In this document: positions 33,217 through 42,319 of the stretch, one piece after another | Layout: the number at the start of each line of letters is the position of its first letter | Position numbering within the stretch: the first letter of the stretch is position 1 | Assembly (NCBI GenBank): GCA_949294395.1 | Contig: CASFGU010000003.1 | Location: 35,991 to 99,990, forward strand | Length of the DNA: 64,000 nt | Direction of reading: 5' to 3' | Source: an uncultured bacterium | GTDB taxonomy: Bacteria > Cyanobacteriota > Vampirovibrionia > Gastranaerophilales > Gastranaerophilaceae | Notes under the pieces: model-generated | Database searches by the model: none | The model's input: the letters and a program-made list of their open reading frames with translations, nothing else | Told to the model about the DNA's origin: nothing | Made by a program: the position numbers and the translations under genes

Positions 33217-33972
33217 TTATTTAATTTCATCTCCAATATTATGCGGGGTGTAGTTAATCTTTTCTGTTGACAGTGTTTTTAAAAGATAGCTGTCAGGTAC
33301 AAATTTTCCCGTGCTTTTGAGTTGAATATTGTATACATCTGCCCCGAATTGGTTTGGTCCTTTTAAAGGTCCGTTTGCATCAAAATAAAAAGTTGCGCAT
33401 CTGTCTACTGTAGCTGTATAAGTATCAGGTTCCCCGTCGTTATCTTCATCTATATAATATCCGTTTTCATCCTTTTTATTATATGTGTAGTCGTATATAC
33501 ACGTGTTGTATTGATTAATATGATAAGTAGCGCCGTTTGCGGCAATAAAAAACGGCAGTAAAAAACCATCGGCGTTTTGAACTGTTCCATAACCATTATT
33601 GACAGGTGTGTTGCCTTTTATATTGTAGGATTTACAAAGTTTGTCTTTAGAACCGGTTGTACAATATTTTGCACCTTTAAACTGTTCGTAAAGTTTTTTC
33701 GTTATATCGTCCTTAGAGTCATTACTGTTGTATATGCAGCTAATATCAGAGCAATCATTTTTTGCCGCATACATTTTAAGTGCATTCTGTAATTCGGAGT
33801 ATGTTTTCTTTACCTGTATAACAATAAGCTTATCTCTATAATTGCTAATAAGTGCAGGCAGCGTCATTGCCGCAACCACGCCGATAATCCCGAGGGTTAT
33901 GAGGACTTCTGCCAGAGTAAAACCGGATTTTCGGAAGGGCGCCGTGTGAGCGAAAGCGAACCCAGCCCGCAA
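33217..33972 (-). CDS. Type IV pilin-like / pseudopilin protein
   Basis: The class III signal is clear: RKSG then FTLAEVLITLGIIGVVAAMTLP, with cleavage after Gly and the Glu at +5. The mature part (about 230 residues) has a pilin helix, four to six cysteines and a C-terminal FYFDANGPLKGPNQFGADVY segment of the kind seen in lineage pseudopilins. The start is uncertain: the TTG at 33972 gives a 17-residue leader; the frame is open upstream to 34179 without a stop, but that part is GTTGAA repeat DNA. No Shine-Dalgarno is seen. PilMN and PilO genes lie 15 kb away. Confidence 0.75.
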   Translation of the reverse strand: MRAGFAFAHTAPFRKSGFTLAEVLITLGIIGVVAAMTLPALISNYRDKLIVIQVKKTYSELQNALKMYAAKNDCSDISCIYNSNDSKDDITKKLYEQFKGAKYCTTGSKDKLCKSYNIKGNTPVNNGYGTVQNADGFLLPFFIAANGATYHINQYNTCIYDYTYNKKDENGYYIDEDNDGEPDTYTATVDRCATFYFDANGPLKGPNQFGADVYNIQLKSTGKFVPDSYLLKTLSTEKINYTPHNIGDEIK

Positions 33973-33975
33973 GGT

Positions 33976-33999
33976 GTCGGAAAACCACGCTTTTCCGAC
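33976..33999. repeat. Perfect hairpin in the pilin leader
   Basis: GTCGGAAAA and TTTTCCGAC form a 9-bp stem with a six-base loop directly before the proposed TTG start of the pilin gene. Confidence 0.7.
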
Positions 34000-34030
34000 A
34001 TCCCGAATAATCCGGATGACGGCTTTTTTT

Positions 34031-34135
34031 GAAGTGAAGCGTGAAGGGTGATGGGTGAAGGGAGTGGTAATGTTGAACGGGTGAATGGTTGAAAAGTTGA
34101 AAAGTTGAAGTGTTGAAGGAGTGAAGGGTTCAACA
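34031..34135. repeat. GTTGAA/GTGAAGG degenerate tandem tract
   Basis: A dozen or so imperfect units (GTGAAGC, GTGAAGGGTGATGG, GTTGAACGGGTGAATGG, GTTGAAAA, GTTGAAGT) run without interruption and end in GGGTTCAAC, an inverted unit. This is the same family as at 20340, 27040, 27459 and 29277. Confidence 0.8.
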
Positions 34136-34137
34136 AG

Positions 34138-34207
34138 GCCCTCTCTCTTTGTGAGAGGGCAGAATTTGTTAATGAGCAATTGCGAATTTACAAATTCGGG
34201 AGAGGGT
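34138..34207. repeat. Palindromic intergenic element
   Basis: GCCCTCTC-TCTTTGT-GAGAGGGC is followed by GAATTTGT ... ACAAATTC and a final GGGAGAGGGT. It directly abuts the GTTGAA tract. The remaining gap to nadK (34208-34457) holds only the C-run and no gene. Confidence 0.75.
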
Positions 34208-34315
34208 ATAGCGCCCGCAAAGGAAAAAGATTTGAAAAAATCAACGCGCTTAATATATTCTAGAATTGTCCGCCTAAAACCCTTGTCCTGAGCGGATTTA
34301 AAAAAGGTTGAGCCT

Positions 34316-34331
34316 CCCCCCCCCCCCCCCC
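34316..34331. repeat. Homopolymer of 16 C
   Basis: An uninterrupted run of 16 Cs lies 126 bases before nadK and between divergent genes. Such a run is very unusual in this AT-rich sequence. Confidence 0.9.
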
Positions 34332-34457
34332 TCTGAGCTTTGAAGCTATAACTGTGTTTTGCATAAATGTATCCTCCTTTTTTATTAATTATAAATGATT
34401 TGTTGTAAATTTACAATACTTGTTTTAAACGATATATTATGATAAGGTTTAGGAGTT

Positions 34458-35264
34458 ATGAATGATAAGAAGTTTGCAATAGCTTATAATCCGGAAGTTG
34501 TTCATGCGGCAGAGGTTAAATCAAAGCTTTTTAATATTCTGAAAATTGCCGGTGTGAATGCTGAGATTTGCGATATAGACAGTTTGAAATCCGGTTATGA
34601 CTTCGTTTTTGTAATCGGCGGTGACGGAACGATTTTAAAGTGTGCAAGGTTTTATTCAAAATACTCAACTCCGATTTTCGGGATTAATCTCGGAAGACTT
34701 GGCTTTCTGTCGCAATCCTGCGAGGCGGATATTGAAAATTCCGTTCGTAAGATTCTTAATGGAGAATTCCGCGTGCAGGAGAGGATTATGCTTCAGTCCG
34801 GCTCGTATATGGCATTGAATGATTTTGTTATAAAGGGTTCTTCTACCGGCAGAACTTCAAGATTTCTTGTAAAAATTAATGACAGACCTGTTTGTGACTA
34901 TCTTGCCGACGGAATAATTGTTTCAACCCCGACAGGTTCGACGGCTTACGGGCTTTCTGCCGGAGGACCGGTGCTTGTACCGGATTTAAATGCGTTTATC
35001 ATAGTTCCGATATGTCCGCATACGCTTACGGCGCGGCCGCTTGTGATTCCTGACAGTGAAGAAATTTCCATATCTTCCGGCGAGTGTAAAAAAGATTACG
35101 TAATTTCGACCGACGGACAGGAGTTTTTTGAAACTGCAGCAGAAATTAAAATAAAAAAATCCGAATACAGTGCAAAACTTGCGCTTCTTGATGATGCTGA
35201 TTTTTATTCAATCCTGCGCAGCAAATTGTTCTGGGGAACTTCTCCGGCAAAAACCTGTCGCTGA
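34458..35264 (+). CDS. nadK: NAD kinase
   Basis: This 268-residue enzyme makes NADP from NAD. The GGDGT motif is at about residues 54-58, followed by FGINLGRLGFLSQ, the NAD-binding ADGIIVSTPTGSTAYGLSAGGP block, and PICPHTLTARPLVIP. Its length and layout are normal. GGAG precedes the ATG at a short distance. It is transcribed away from the pilin gene, with a C16 run in the upstream region that might affect its expression. Confidence 0.95.
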   Translation: MNDKKFAIAYNPEVVHAAEVKSKLFNILKIAGVNAEICDIDSLKSGYDFVFVIGGDGTILKCARFYSKYSTPIFGINLGRLGFLSQSCEADIENSVRKILNGEFRVQERIMLQSGSYMALNDFVIKGSSTGRTSRFLVKINDRPVCDYLADGIIVSTPTGSTAYGLSAGGPVLVPDLNAFIIVPICPHTLTARPLVIPDSEEISISSGECKKDYVISTDGQEFFETAAEIKIKKSEYSAKLALLDDADFYSILRSKLFWGTSPAKTCR

Positions 35265-35304
35265 ATCCCTTGTAAAATTTTCCTCATATCAATCTTACGG
35301 TGTT

Positions 35305-35338
35305 TGACAGGGTTTAATAAGCTTCCTGTCAGATTTTT
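35305..35338 (+). terminator. Terminator of nadK
   Basis: TGACAGG and CCTGTCA pair around a 13-base loop and are followed by five Ts. The following AT-rich 160 bases (35339-35501) should contain the ftsZ promoter; no single strong match stands out. Confidence 0.75.
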
Positions 35339-35501
35339 AAAAAATATATTAATTTTTGTTCATAATTACCCCGAAATTATTGTACTTTTTTTCTATTTAA
35401 AATAGTATGTTATTATATTAGGGGTACCTGTTAATTTAATATTTGAAATGGGTGCGGATTAACTGATTAAAAGTAAATTATTGATAAAGAGGTAAAAAGT
35501 A

Positions 35502-36686
35502 GTGGAAAATTTTGTATCAGATATTTTTGCGAAAAAAGATGAAACACCGGCTCAGGAGCCAATGCAGCGCTCGGGTGTAAATCCTACAAAGATAAAAGTT
35601 GTCGGAGTTGGCGGAGGCGGCGGAAACGCAGTTAACCGTATGATTAAAGCAGGTCTGTCAGGTGTTGAATTCTGGTTGATGAATACAGATTTACAGGTTC
35701 TTGAATACGGACAGACAAAAAATAAAATTCAATTAGGTGCAAAATCTACAGCAGGTTTAGGTGCCGGCGGAGATCCTTCAGTAGGCGAAAAGGCCGCAGA
35801 AGAAGCACAGCAGGAAATTACAGAAGCTCTGGACGGTGCAGATATGGTGTTTATCACAGCAGGTATGGGTGGCGGCACAGGTACAGGTGCAGCTCCTGTT
35901 GTTGCTAAAATTGCTAAAGAATTAGGAATTTTAACTATTGCTGTTGTAACCAAACCTTTCACATGGGAAGGTCGTAAAAGACAGAATCAGGCAAATCAGG
36001 GGCTTGAAAAACTCAGAGAAGCTGTTGATGCCGTAATCGTTGTTCCGAACGACAAGCTGCTGCAGGTTGTTGACAGGCAGGTATCTCTCACCGAATCATT
36101 TATAATTGTTGATGAAGTTCTCTTGAGAGGTGTTCAGGGTATTTCAGATATAATTACAGTTCCTGGACTTATCAACGTTGACTTTGCTGATGTAAAATGT
36201 GTAATGCAGGCATCAGGTTCGGCTCTTATGGGTATTGGCCGCGGTACAGGCGAAGGCAGAGCTGTCAAAGCTGCTGAAATTGCAATTAATTCACAGCTGC
36301 TTGAATCTTCTATCAATGGAGCAACCGGCGTAATCGTTAATATTACAGGCGGCCCGGATATGACACTCCACGAAATCTCGGATGCTGCTAATATTATCCA
36401 CGATGCAGTAACAGAAGATGCTACAGTAATTATCGGTACAGCTGTTAATGAAAATATTACAAACGAAATTCAGGTAACAGTTATCGCAACCGGTTTTGAG
36501 ATGAAAAATACAAAGGATGTTGAAAAGAAAAACCAGCCGGCTCTTAATCAGATGAGTGCATCGGATTTCTTTGCAAGCTCCTTCAACACATCTGCCGGTG
36601 TACAGCAGTCAAATGTCAGAAGAACAATGCCGGAAGTTTCATCAAGCTTCACTAATATTGAAATCCCTGACTTTTTAAAGAAATAA
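35502..36686 (+). CDS. ftsZ: Cell division protein FtsZ
   Basis: This 394-residue tubulin homologue has [16 protein letters not shown], the signature [26 protein letters not shown], and the T7 loop NVDFADVK that completes GTP hydrolysis in the next subunit. A 70-residue linker ends in the conserved C-terminal peptide [10 protein letters not shown] that binds SepF-type anchors. The start is GTG at 35502 with GAGG 11 bases upstream. The gene stands alone, not in a dcw cluster. Confidence 0.97.
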   Translation: MENFVSDIFAKKDETPAQEPMQRSGVNPTKIKVVGVGGGGGNAVNRMIKAGLSGVEFWLMNTDLQVLEYGQTKNKIQLGAKSTAGLGAGGDPSVGEKAAEEAQQEITEALDGADMVFITAGMGGGTGTGAAPVVAKIAKELGILTIAVVTKPFTWEGRKRQNQANQGLEKLREAVDAVIVVPNDKLLQVVDRQVSLTESFIIVDEVLLRGVQGISDIITVPGLINVDFADVKCVMQASGSALMGIGRGTGEGRAVKAAEIAINSQLLESSINGATGVIVNITGGPDMTLHEISDAANIIHDAVTEDATVIIGTAVNENITNEIQVTVIATGFEMKNTKDVEKKNQPALNQMSASDFFASSFNTSAGVQQSNVRRTMPEVSSSFTNIEIPDFLKK

Positions 36687-36714
36687 TGGATTAAACCTAA
36701 CAAAATTAAAAATA

Positions 36715-36744
36715 AAAAAGCCTCCGATTGCACGGAGGCTTTTT
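36715..36744 (+). terminator. Terminator of ftsZ
   Basis: AAAAAGCCTCC and GGAGGCTTTTT around an 8-base loop. Nearly symmetrical. Confidence 0.92.
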
Positions 36745-36782
36745 AGTGCTCGTGCTCTTCAGCTATGCCGCCTACAAAAAAT

Positions 36783-36817
36783 AAAAAGACCGCCTCAACT
36801 TGTGAAGCGGTCTTTTT
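36783..36817 (-). terminator. Terminator of fba (symmetrical)
   Basis: AAAAAGACCGC and GCGGTCTTTTT form an 11-bp stem, just after the fba stop on the minus strand. It forms a double terminator with the preceding one. Confidence 0.88.
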
Positions 36818-36834
36818 CAATCTTATTAATAGAA

Positions 36835-37794
36835 TTAGTCTTTAGCATGTCCTGCTGTTCCGAGAACGTCGCGCATTTTGTGCATAACCATTTCTTTAAC
36901 AGCTGTTCTGCCAGGGCCCATATATTCTCTAGGGTCGAATTTTTCAGGGTGTTCAACAAAGAATTCTCTGATTGTTGAAGTCATTGCAAGTCTTAAATCA
37001 GTATCAATGTTGATTTTTGCAACACCGTGTTTAGAAGCGTAGTTAAGCATATCTTCCGGAACGCCCTGTGCATCAGGCAGGTTACCGCCAAATTTATTAC
37101 ATTTAGCAACAAATTCAGCCGGAACTGATGATGAACCATGCAATACCAGCGGATAATCATATCCTACAGCTTCATTTACAGCTTTTTTAATTTCAGCAAG
37201 TCTTTCAAAGTCTAATTTTGCTTCGCCTTTGAATTTATATGCGCCGTGAGAAGTTCCGATAGCAACAGCGAGTGAATCGCAGCCTGTTTCTTTCACAAAT
37301 CTTGCTGCTTCTTCAGGATCTGTGTATGTTGAATCTTTAGCATGAACTTTAACGTCATCTTCAACACCTGCTAATTTACCTAATTCAGCTTCAACTGAAA
37401 CTCCGCGCGGATGAGCGTAATCAACAACCTGTTTAGTCAATTTGATGTTTTCTTCCAGCGGGAATCTTGAACCGTCAATCATAACTGATGAGAAACCGCC
37501 GTCAATGCAGGCTTTGCAAATTTCAAAATCTGCACCGTGGTCTAAGTGCAGTGCGATAGGTACTGTAGTTGTAGCTAACGCTGCTTCTACCAGTTTGATT
37601 AAATATGTCTGGTTAGCGTATTTTCTTGCGCCTGCTGAAACCTGTAAAATAATAGGTGACTGGGTTTCTTCTGCAGCTTCTGCAATGCCCTGCAGAATTT
37701 CCATGTTGTTAACGTTGTAAGCACCGATTGCGTAACCGCCTGCGAGTGCTTTTTTGAACATTTCTCCTGTTCCAACTAATTTTCTTTCACTCAT
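36835..37794 (-). CDS. fba: Class II fructose-bisphosphate aldolase
   Basis: This 319-residue zinc aldolase has AYNVNNMEILQGI, the metal-ligand HLDHGAD near residue 82, VMIDGSRFPLEENI, the second ligand region in VAIGTSHGAYKF, and HGSSSVPAEF. It splits or makes fructose 1,6-bisphosphate in glycolysis and gluconeogenesis. AGGAGAACTC precedes the ATG. It is a single-gene unit. Its codon use is highly biased towards a few codons, as expected for a strongly expressed gene. Confidence 0.95.
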   Translation of the reverse strand: MSERKLVGTGEMFKKALAGGYAIGAYNVNNMEILQGIAEAAEETQSPIILQVSAGARKYANQTYLIKLVEAALATTTVPIALHLDHGADFEICKACIDGGFSSVMIDGSRFPLEENIKLTKQVVDYAHPRGVSVEAELGKLAGVEDDVKVHAKDSTYTDPEEAARFVKETGCDSLAVAIGTSHGAYKFKGEAKLDFERLAEIKKAVNEAVGYDYPLVLHGSSSVPAEFVAKCNKFGGNLPDAQGVPEDMLNYASKHGVAKINIDTDLRLAMTSTIREFFVEHPEKFDPREYMGPGRTAVKEMVMHKMRDVLGTAGHAKD

Positions 37795-38170
37795 TTGAGT
37801 TCTCCTTCTTTTCTTATTTATATGCCGATACCGGTCGGTTTTTTATTTTATTTAGCAAAAAGTAAGTCCTCTGTTTACACTTATAAAATATAACAAAAAA
37901 TTATTTAATACAAGATGCTTGTATATGTTACTTTTATAGTAATTGTTAAGAAAATTTAAAATAGTATATATTATTTTACAAAGCTCAAACCTCCTGTTAT
38001 AATAAGAAAAAATGGGGTAATGAAAATTTGTTACAAAATTAACTAGCAAAAATTTTTGCGTGTGGATTTTGTATAAAAATATGTGTGGCATGGTTCACCT
38101 TAAACGGTGGTGTCAACTGCTTACACACATAAATTGTATGTTTTTGAAGGATTAAGAATGGAGTAGACAA
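37795..38170. other. Intergenic region between fba and an unknown gene
   Basis: This AT-rich 376-bp divergent gap should hold both promoters. TTGTATAAAAAT near 38068 and TATAATAAG near 37996 are candidate -10 regions, but no complete promoter is convincing. An 80-codon minus-strand frame here has no ribosome site and is taken as chance. Confidence 0.4.
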
Positions 38171-39247
38171 ATGGCAATTAGTGCAGTATCAAACTTAGTA
38201 AGGACAAATAATTATAATGTAAACTTTGCATCAAGAAAGAATAAAAAGCCTCAGCCTCCGGCTGCAAACACATCTGCAGGAATGAAAGCTGTGCCGGTAA
38301 TGGTTCTGATGGCAATGAGTCCGCTGAACGCAGCTAATGTTAATGCAAATGTTCTTAACGGAAATGAAAATCGTATTGAGGTTGTAGAAACAACACCGCA
38401 ATACCGTAAACCGGTAAAGAAAGATTATAAATTAATGAAACAGCAGGAAGTCGGTTTAAATGAGCTATCCTTACTCAGCAGTACCGGCGACAAAAAAATA
38501 GACAAACTTAAGCACTATATGATTATGGCTCAGCCTGATATTACGGAATACAATCAGGTAAACCTTGAAATTGTAGGCGATGACGGCGTTCCTGGTGATA
38601 CTATTTCTTTTCCTATGCTTATAGAAGACTTTGGTTATACCAGAATGTGCGAATCTTCAAAAGACATCTGCAAGTTTGTAAAAGATTTTATTGATGGTAA
38701 AAATAAGGATGGATTTATAAATAACGGTGCTGTTATAGAAAAACCTATTAATAGGAAAATCCGACCGGATTTTGACGGAGCATTACAGAATGTTCCGTCC
38801 GATACAGACTGGGTGACAGAAGGCCAGCAGGAAAAAGAAAATTTCGGTGTAACTCCAAAAGGTATGCCTAAGCATATCGGGCTGTTTACAGGCAGCGGTT
38901 TATATGCTATAAGACCTTATTCTTCTGACGGCAATGATGAAAATTTTGAAACCATAACAGTTCACAGACTCGTTAACGGGGCAGAATTTAAGGTTGCCGG
39001 ACTAAGAACCTCAAAAATTAAACTTACCTGCGGCGGAAGCGATGTTGATACTATTACTCTGAATACGATAGAACTTTATAAACGTAACAGTGATGAAAAA
39101 GCTATTATTATTAACGATGATTTATTCGAGACTCTTTTAGAAATTACGAAGGACACGAGATATAATAATGCCTATACCTGTCATCCAATAACTGCAACAA
39201 ATGTTATGGTCTTGGATAAAGGGGATGTATCTCCTTATAATGAATAA
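38171..39247 (+). CDS. Hypothetical protein, 358 aa
   Basis: No family is recognised. The N-terminus reads AVSNLVRTNNYNVNFASRKNKK, then a Pro/Ala stretch and a hydrophobic segment (GMKAVPVMVLMAMSPLNAAN, residues 38-57) that could act as a late signal or anchor. The rest is a mixed alpha/beta domain with a Gly/Asp-rich part (LFTGSGLYAIRPYSSDGNDENFE) and several Thr-rich strands. GGAG precedes the ATG. The basic-then-hydrophobic opening is reminiscent of an exported protein with an extended n-region. A terminator separates it from the next gene. Confidence 0.7.
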   Translation: MAISAVSNLVRTNNYNVNFASRKNKKPQPPAANTSAGMKAVPVMVLMAMSPLNAANVNANVLNGNENRIEVVETTPQYRKPVKKDYKLMKQQEVGLNELSLLSSTGDKKIDKLKHYMIMAQPDITEYNQVNLEIVGDDGVPGDTISFPMLIEDFGYTRMCESSKDICKFVKDFIDGKNKDGFINNGAVIEKPINRKIRPDFDGALQNVPSDTDWVTEGQQEKENFGVTPKGMPKHIGLFTGSGLYAIRPYSSDGNDENFETITVHRLVNGAEFKVAGLRTSKIKLTCGGSDVDTITLNTIELYKRNSDEKAIIINDDLFETLLEITKDTRYNNAYTCHPITATNVMVLDKGDVSPYNE

Positions 39248-39270
39248 TGTAAATTTTTGTTAACAGGCTT

Positions 39271-39305
39271 AAAACATGCTGAAATTCATGGTTTCAGCAT
39301 GTTTT
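39271..39305 (+). terminator. Rho-independent terminator
   Basis: AAACATGCTGAAA and TTTCAGCATGTTT pair almost perfectly around a 7-base loop with five Ts after. Confidence 0.92.
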
Positions 39306-39345
39306 TACATATATAGGAGTATAAAAACCGAGAGTATAAATTACC

Positions 39346-42180
39346 ATGTCAGGAAGTATAAACACAGAGTTAAATACAGTAAAAGTACAGGAGCAGCCGG
39401 TTTCTGCCTCTATGGCAAGCGAGCAGGCGGCTTCTTCAAAAGTTAATACAGTATTTGACTCTGCCGCATCAGAAGTTCATAAAAAGAAACGGGTTTTAAC
39501 TCCTGAACAGAAAGCTTTTTTAATCTCTAAAGGTCTGGATCCTGCAACATTGACTGATGAGCAGATTAATCAGCTATTACTCAATATGGTTGAGGAAAAT
39601 TCATCTGCTGCCGCTAAGAAAGAAGCAGCTTCAACAAAGGCTGTATCTTCAGAAGCAGTTCAAGGTCAGCCTGAAAATACTACAAATGAAGTTAAAAACA
39701 GCGAAAATACCAATGAAGAAGTTGCCGCTCCGGCTGAAGCTCAGCCGCAGGCAGAAACTCAGGTCGCAAAAGCAGAATCGCAGCCGCGGGCTGTTAACGC
39801 GTCAAAAGAAGCTGTGAATAAATCTGTTTACTCTAAAGAAGATACAATAATCGATTTTAAATCAGAGAAGAATAAAAGTTTTGAATTGGATCCTGGTGAA
39901 ACAGGGGTATATTCTTGCGATTTTAATGAAATGCCGGAAGATAAGGCTGCAGACTTTTTGTTGCAGGAACTGGCAAAATATCAGGTCGGTGAAGAAAAAT
40001 GGGCAGGAATGACCGAACAGCAGCAAAAACAGGCAATTCGTTCCGTAAATGCCCAACTTAAAAAAAATGTTCCGTCCTGGAGTAAACTTGATAACAAAGG
40101 TAAAGTTGAATTAACAAAATTTTTACTGGTATCTTCTCCGGAATGGTGGGCTCTTCAGAAAGAGCATCCTGAAGTATTGTCTAAAACTCTTGATGAAAAA
40201 CTGGAATTCTGCGCAAATTTTGTTGCAAATCAGCGCGCTGATGAAAAAGAATTTGAACAAAGTTTCAAACACTTTAATACTGAGCTTACTCAATATATAA
40301 AGAAAAATCCAAAATATGAAGGTAAGAGTTTTGAAGAGTTAAACGCTGCCGGGGAATGCTCTAATATCATGTATGACTTTCTTGCTGAAAAACTTGCAGA
40401 GAATGATGGTGATATTAGTAAGTTAAATAAATTTGAAGCAAAAATGTATAAGCAATTAAAAGTCGGTAAGGCTTTATCTCCTAACGGCGATCTCAAAAGT
40501 TGGGGAAGTTATAGTAAAGAAGGACAGTTTGACAAGGTCTTAACCGATGTAAATGAAGAACTTGCTTCTGATATTGCTTTACATGCGAAAGGTTCTGATG
40601 AATATAAAGAAGCTTTCAGAAACAGAATTATTGAGGATTTTGAAAACGATAACTCAGACTGCTGGGTTGGGAAATATTCACTTTTCAAAACCTTAATGAA
40701 AAACGGCAATCCTCTTGAGAGGATGATGATGCTCGAAATTTTTCAGAGCCTGCCTAAAGATATTCAGGAGAAAATAAACTTAAATCTGGCACAGCGTATT
40801 CAGAATGTCGGTGTTGCAAGTGCAAACGGTGATGATAAAGCGGCTTCTGTTGCTTTGCAGGCAGCAAGAGTAAAAGCTCTTGAAGATAACAATAAAGAAG
40901 TTCTTGATAAATCTATCGAAAATATTAATGAGATTATCGCGGATGACAACATTGCAACAGAATCTATCACAGACGGCTTAAAAATCGGCGGTGCCGACGG
41001 TTATCAAAAAGGTGTAAAAGCAGGAAAGATTTCTGCACAGCAGGTAACTGATGTCGGTAATGTCGTACTTGATAAGGAAAATAATGATGAATATAGTCTT
41101 GAAGTTCTGGACGCGGCTGTCGGAACCATCGGCTACAGTACAATTGAAGGCCGTAAAGGGTTAATTGATAAAGCAACCCAAAATGAAAAAGCACTTCCTT
41201 CGGTCGCTGCAAAATATGATACTTTCGGCGGGCCGGAATTCAAGCTTTACGGTGCACAAAAGTTAAAAGAAGGAGCCGAGGCACTTTTACCGGAAGATGA
41301 AGCTATCGCTGTTTTAAAAACTGCAGCTGATACAAATACCCGATGCGATGCTTCTGTTCAGGCTGAAATTCATAAGGTATTTGTTAACTCCAAATATGAT
41401 GAAGTTGCAGAACATGCTGCCTCAAATATTTACAAATACGATGAATCTGCACAGGCTGATGCTATAAAATACACCTACGAAACTAACAATACAAAAGCAA
41501 TTGACGCCTGCAACGGTCAGATTGAACAGTGTGCTCCGGAAGCCGTCAGAGCAGCCGGCGCAGATGTGATTGCCGCATCCGTTGAACAGACTGTTGAAAG
41601 AGTAACCTCAAACGCTTCTGCTGCTTATGCTGAAGCTGTAATTGAAAATAACAAAATTACAAATAATCAGACCGAACAGGAAGAATTAAAAGGACTTCCG
41701 GACAGAGAAAAAGCACAGCTGCTTTATGCTGAATTTAAGAAAGCTACACCGTCAGAGCAGTTCAGAATGCTCAGCAAACTTTCTAAAGACCAGTTAAAGG
41801 CTGTTATAAGCATGCTTTGCAAAGCAAACTCAAGCGTTATTAAAGGGCTTGTATCTCAGGGCCTCGGCAACTATGTACTTCAAACTATCGGCAAATCTCC
41901 TGATGTTCTCTATATGACTGTCGGAATTATGATGGGTAAAGGCGGCAAGGATGCAAAATATGCTTCTGAATACGTTGTAGCCAAGCAGTCTAATGTTCAC
42001 TTCTCAGAGGATACTCTGATTAAAGCAAATGAAATTCTGGGTCATTCTGATGAAGCTTCAGTGCTGGCAGCTGAAACTAAAAAATATGTTTCAAATCCTT
42101 ACGGATTTATGAAAACTGCGCTCTATCCAACTATGAGTGCTGTATATCCGGGAAGAAAAGAGCTGTTCTTTAAAGCTTAG
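39346..42180 (+). CDS. Large helical Ala/Glu-rich protein with HEAT-like region, unknown function
   Basis: This 944-residue protein has a disordered Ala/Ser/Glu N-terminal part (1-165, with EQKAFLISKGLDPATLTDEQINQ as a short helical motif), a globular helical middle (190-480), and residues about 510-760 with repeating helix pairs (AVLKTAADTNTRCDASVQAEI; ASNIYKYDESAQADAIKYTY) that look like HEAT/ARM repeats. There are no membrane segments or signal peptide. The start has TATAGGAGT far upstream and no close ribosome site. It resembles the proteins at 9839 and 59858 in composition, not in sequence. Confidence 0.75.
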   Translation: MSGSINTELNTVKVQEQPVSASMASEQAASSKVNTVFDSAASEVHKKKRVLTPEQKAFLISKGLDPATLTDEQINQLLLNMVEENSSAAAKKEAASTKAVSSEAVQGQPENTTNEVKNSENTNEEVAAPAEAQPQAETQVAKAESQPRAVNASKEAVNKSVYSKEDTIIDFKSEKNKSFELDPGETGVYSCDFNEMPEDKAADFLLQELAKYQVGEEKWAGMTEQQQKQAIRSVNAQLKKNVPSWSKLDNKGKVELTKFLLVSSPEWWALQKEHPEVLSKTLDEKLEFCANFVANQRADEKEFEQSFKHFNTELTQYIKKNPKYEGKSFEELNAAGECSNIMYDFLAEKLAENDGDISKLNKFEAKMYKQLKVGKALSPNGDLKSWGSYSKEGQFDKVLTDVNEELASDIALHAKGSDEYKEAFRNRIIEDFENDNSDCWVGKYSLFKTLMKNGNPLERMMMLEIFQSLPKDIQEKINLNLAQRIQNVGVASANGDDKAASVALQAARVKALEDNNKEVLDKSIENINEIIADDNIATESITDGLKIGGADGYQKGVKAGKISAQQVTDVGNVVLDKENNDEYSLEVLDAAVGTIGYSTIEGRKGLIDKATQNEKALPSVAAKYDTFGGPEFKLYGAQKLKEGAEALLPEDEAIAVLKTAADTNTRCDASVQAEIHKVFVNSKYDEVAEHAASNIYKYDESAQADAIKYTYETNNTKAIDACNGQIEQCAPEAVRAAGADVIAASVEQTVERVTSNASAAYAEAVIENNKITNNQTEQEELKGLPDREKAQLLYAEFKKATPSEQFRMLSKLSKDQLKAVISMLCKANSSVIKGLVSQGLGNYVLQTIGKSPDVLYMTVGIMMGKGGKDAKYASEYVVAKQSNVHFSEDTLIKANEILGHSDEASVLAAETKKYVSNPYGFMKTALYPTMSAVYPGRKELFFKA

Positions 42181-42197
42181 GTGCAAAATTTGTAGGC

Positions 42198-42231
42198 AAA
42201 AGACCTGTTTTAATTTAAACAGGTCTTTTTG
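42198..42231 (+). terminator. Rho-independent terminator
   Basis: AAAAGACCTGTTT and AAACAGGTCTTTTT pair perfectly around a short AT loop. Confidence 0.95.
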
Positions 42232-42319
42232 TTATTGATTTTTTTCTTTTTTTAATGTGTAATATTAATACAGCAAATCTTACGGTTTGCAAGTTCATTA
42301 GAAAGAAGACAATTTAAAA

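Noticed and set aside
33897..34136. A 79-codon frame opposite in phase to the pilin leader
   Set aside because: It is made of GTTGAA repeat translation and the shifted frame of the pilin start, so it is probably a shadow.
39346..42180. Large helical protein as a phage tape-measure protein
   Set aside because: There are no phage genes around and no hydrophobic tape-measure segments; it stands alone between its own terminators.
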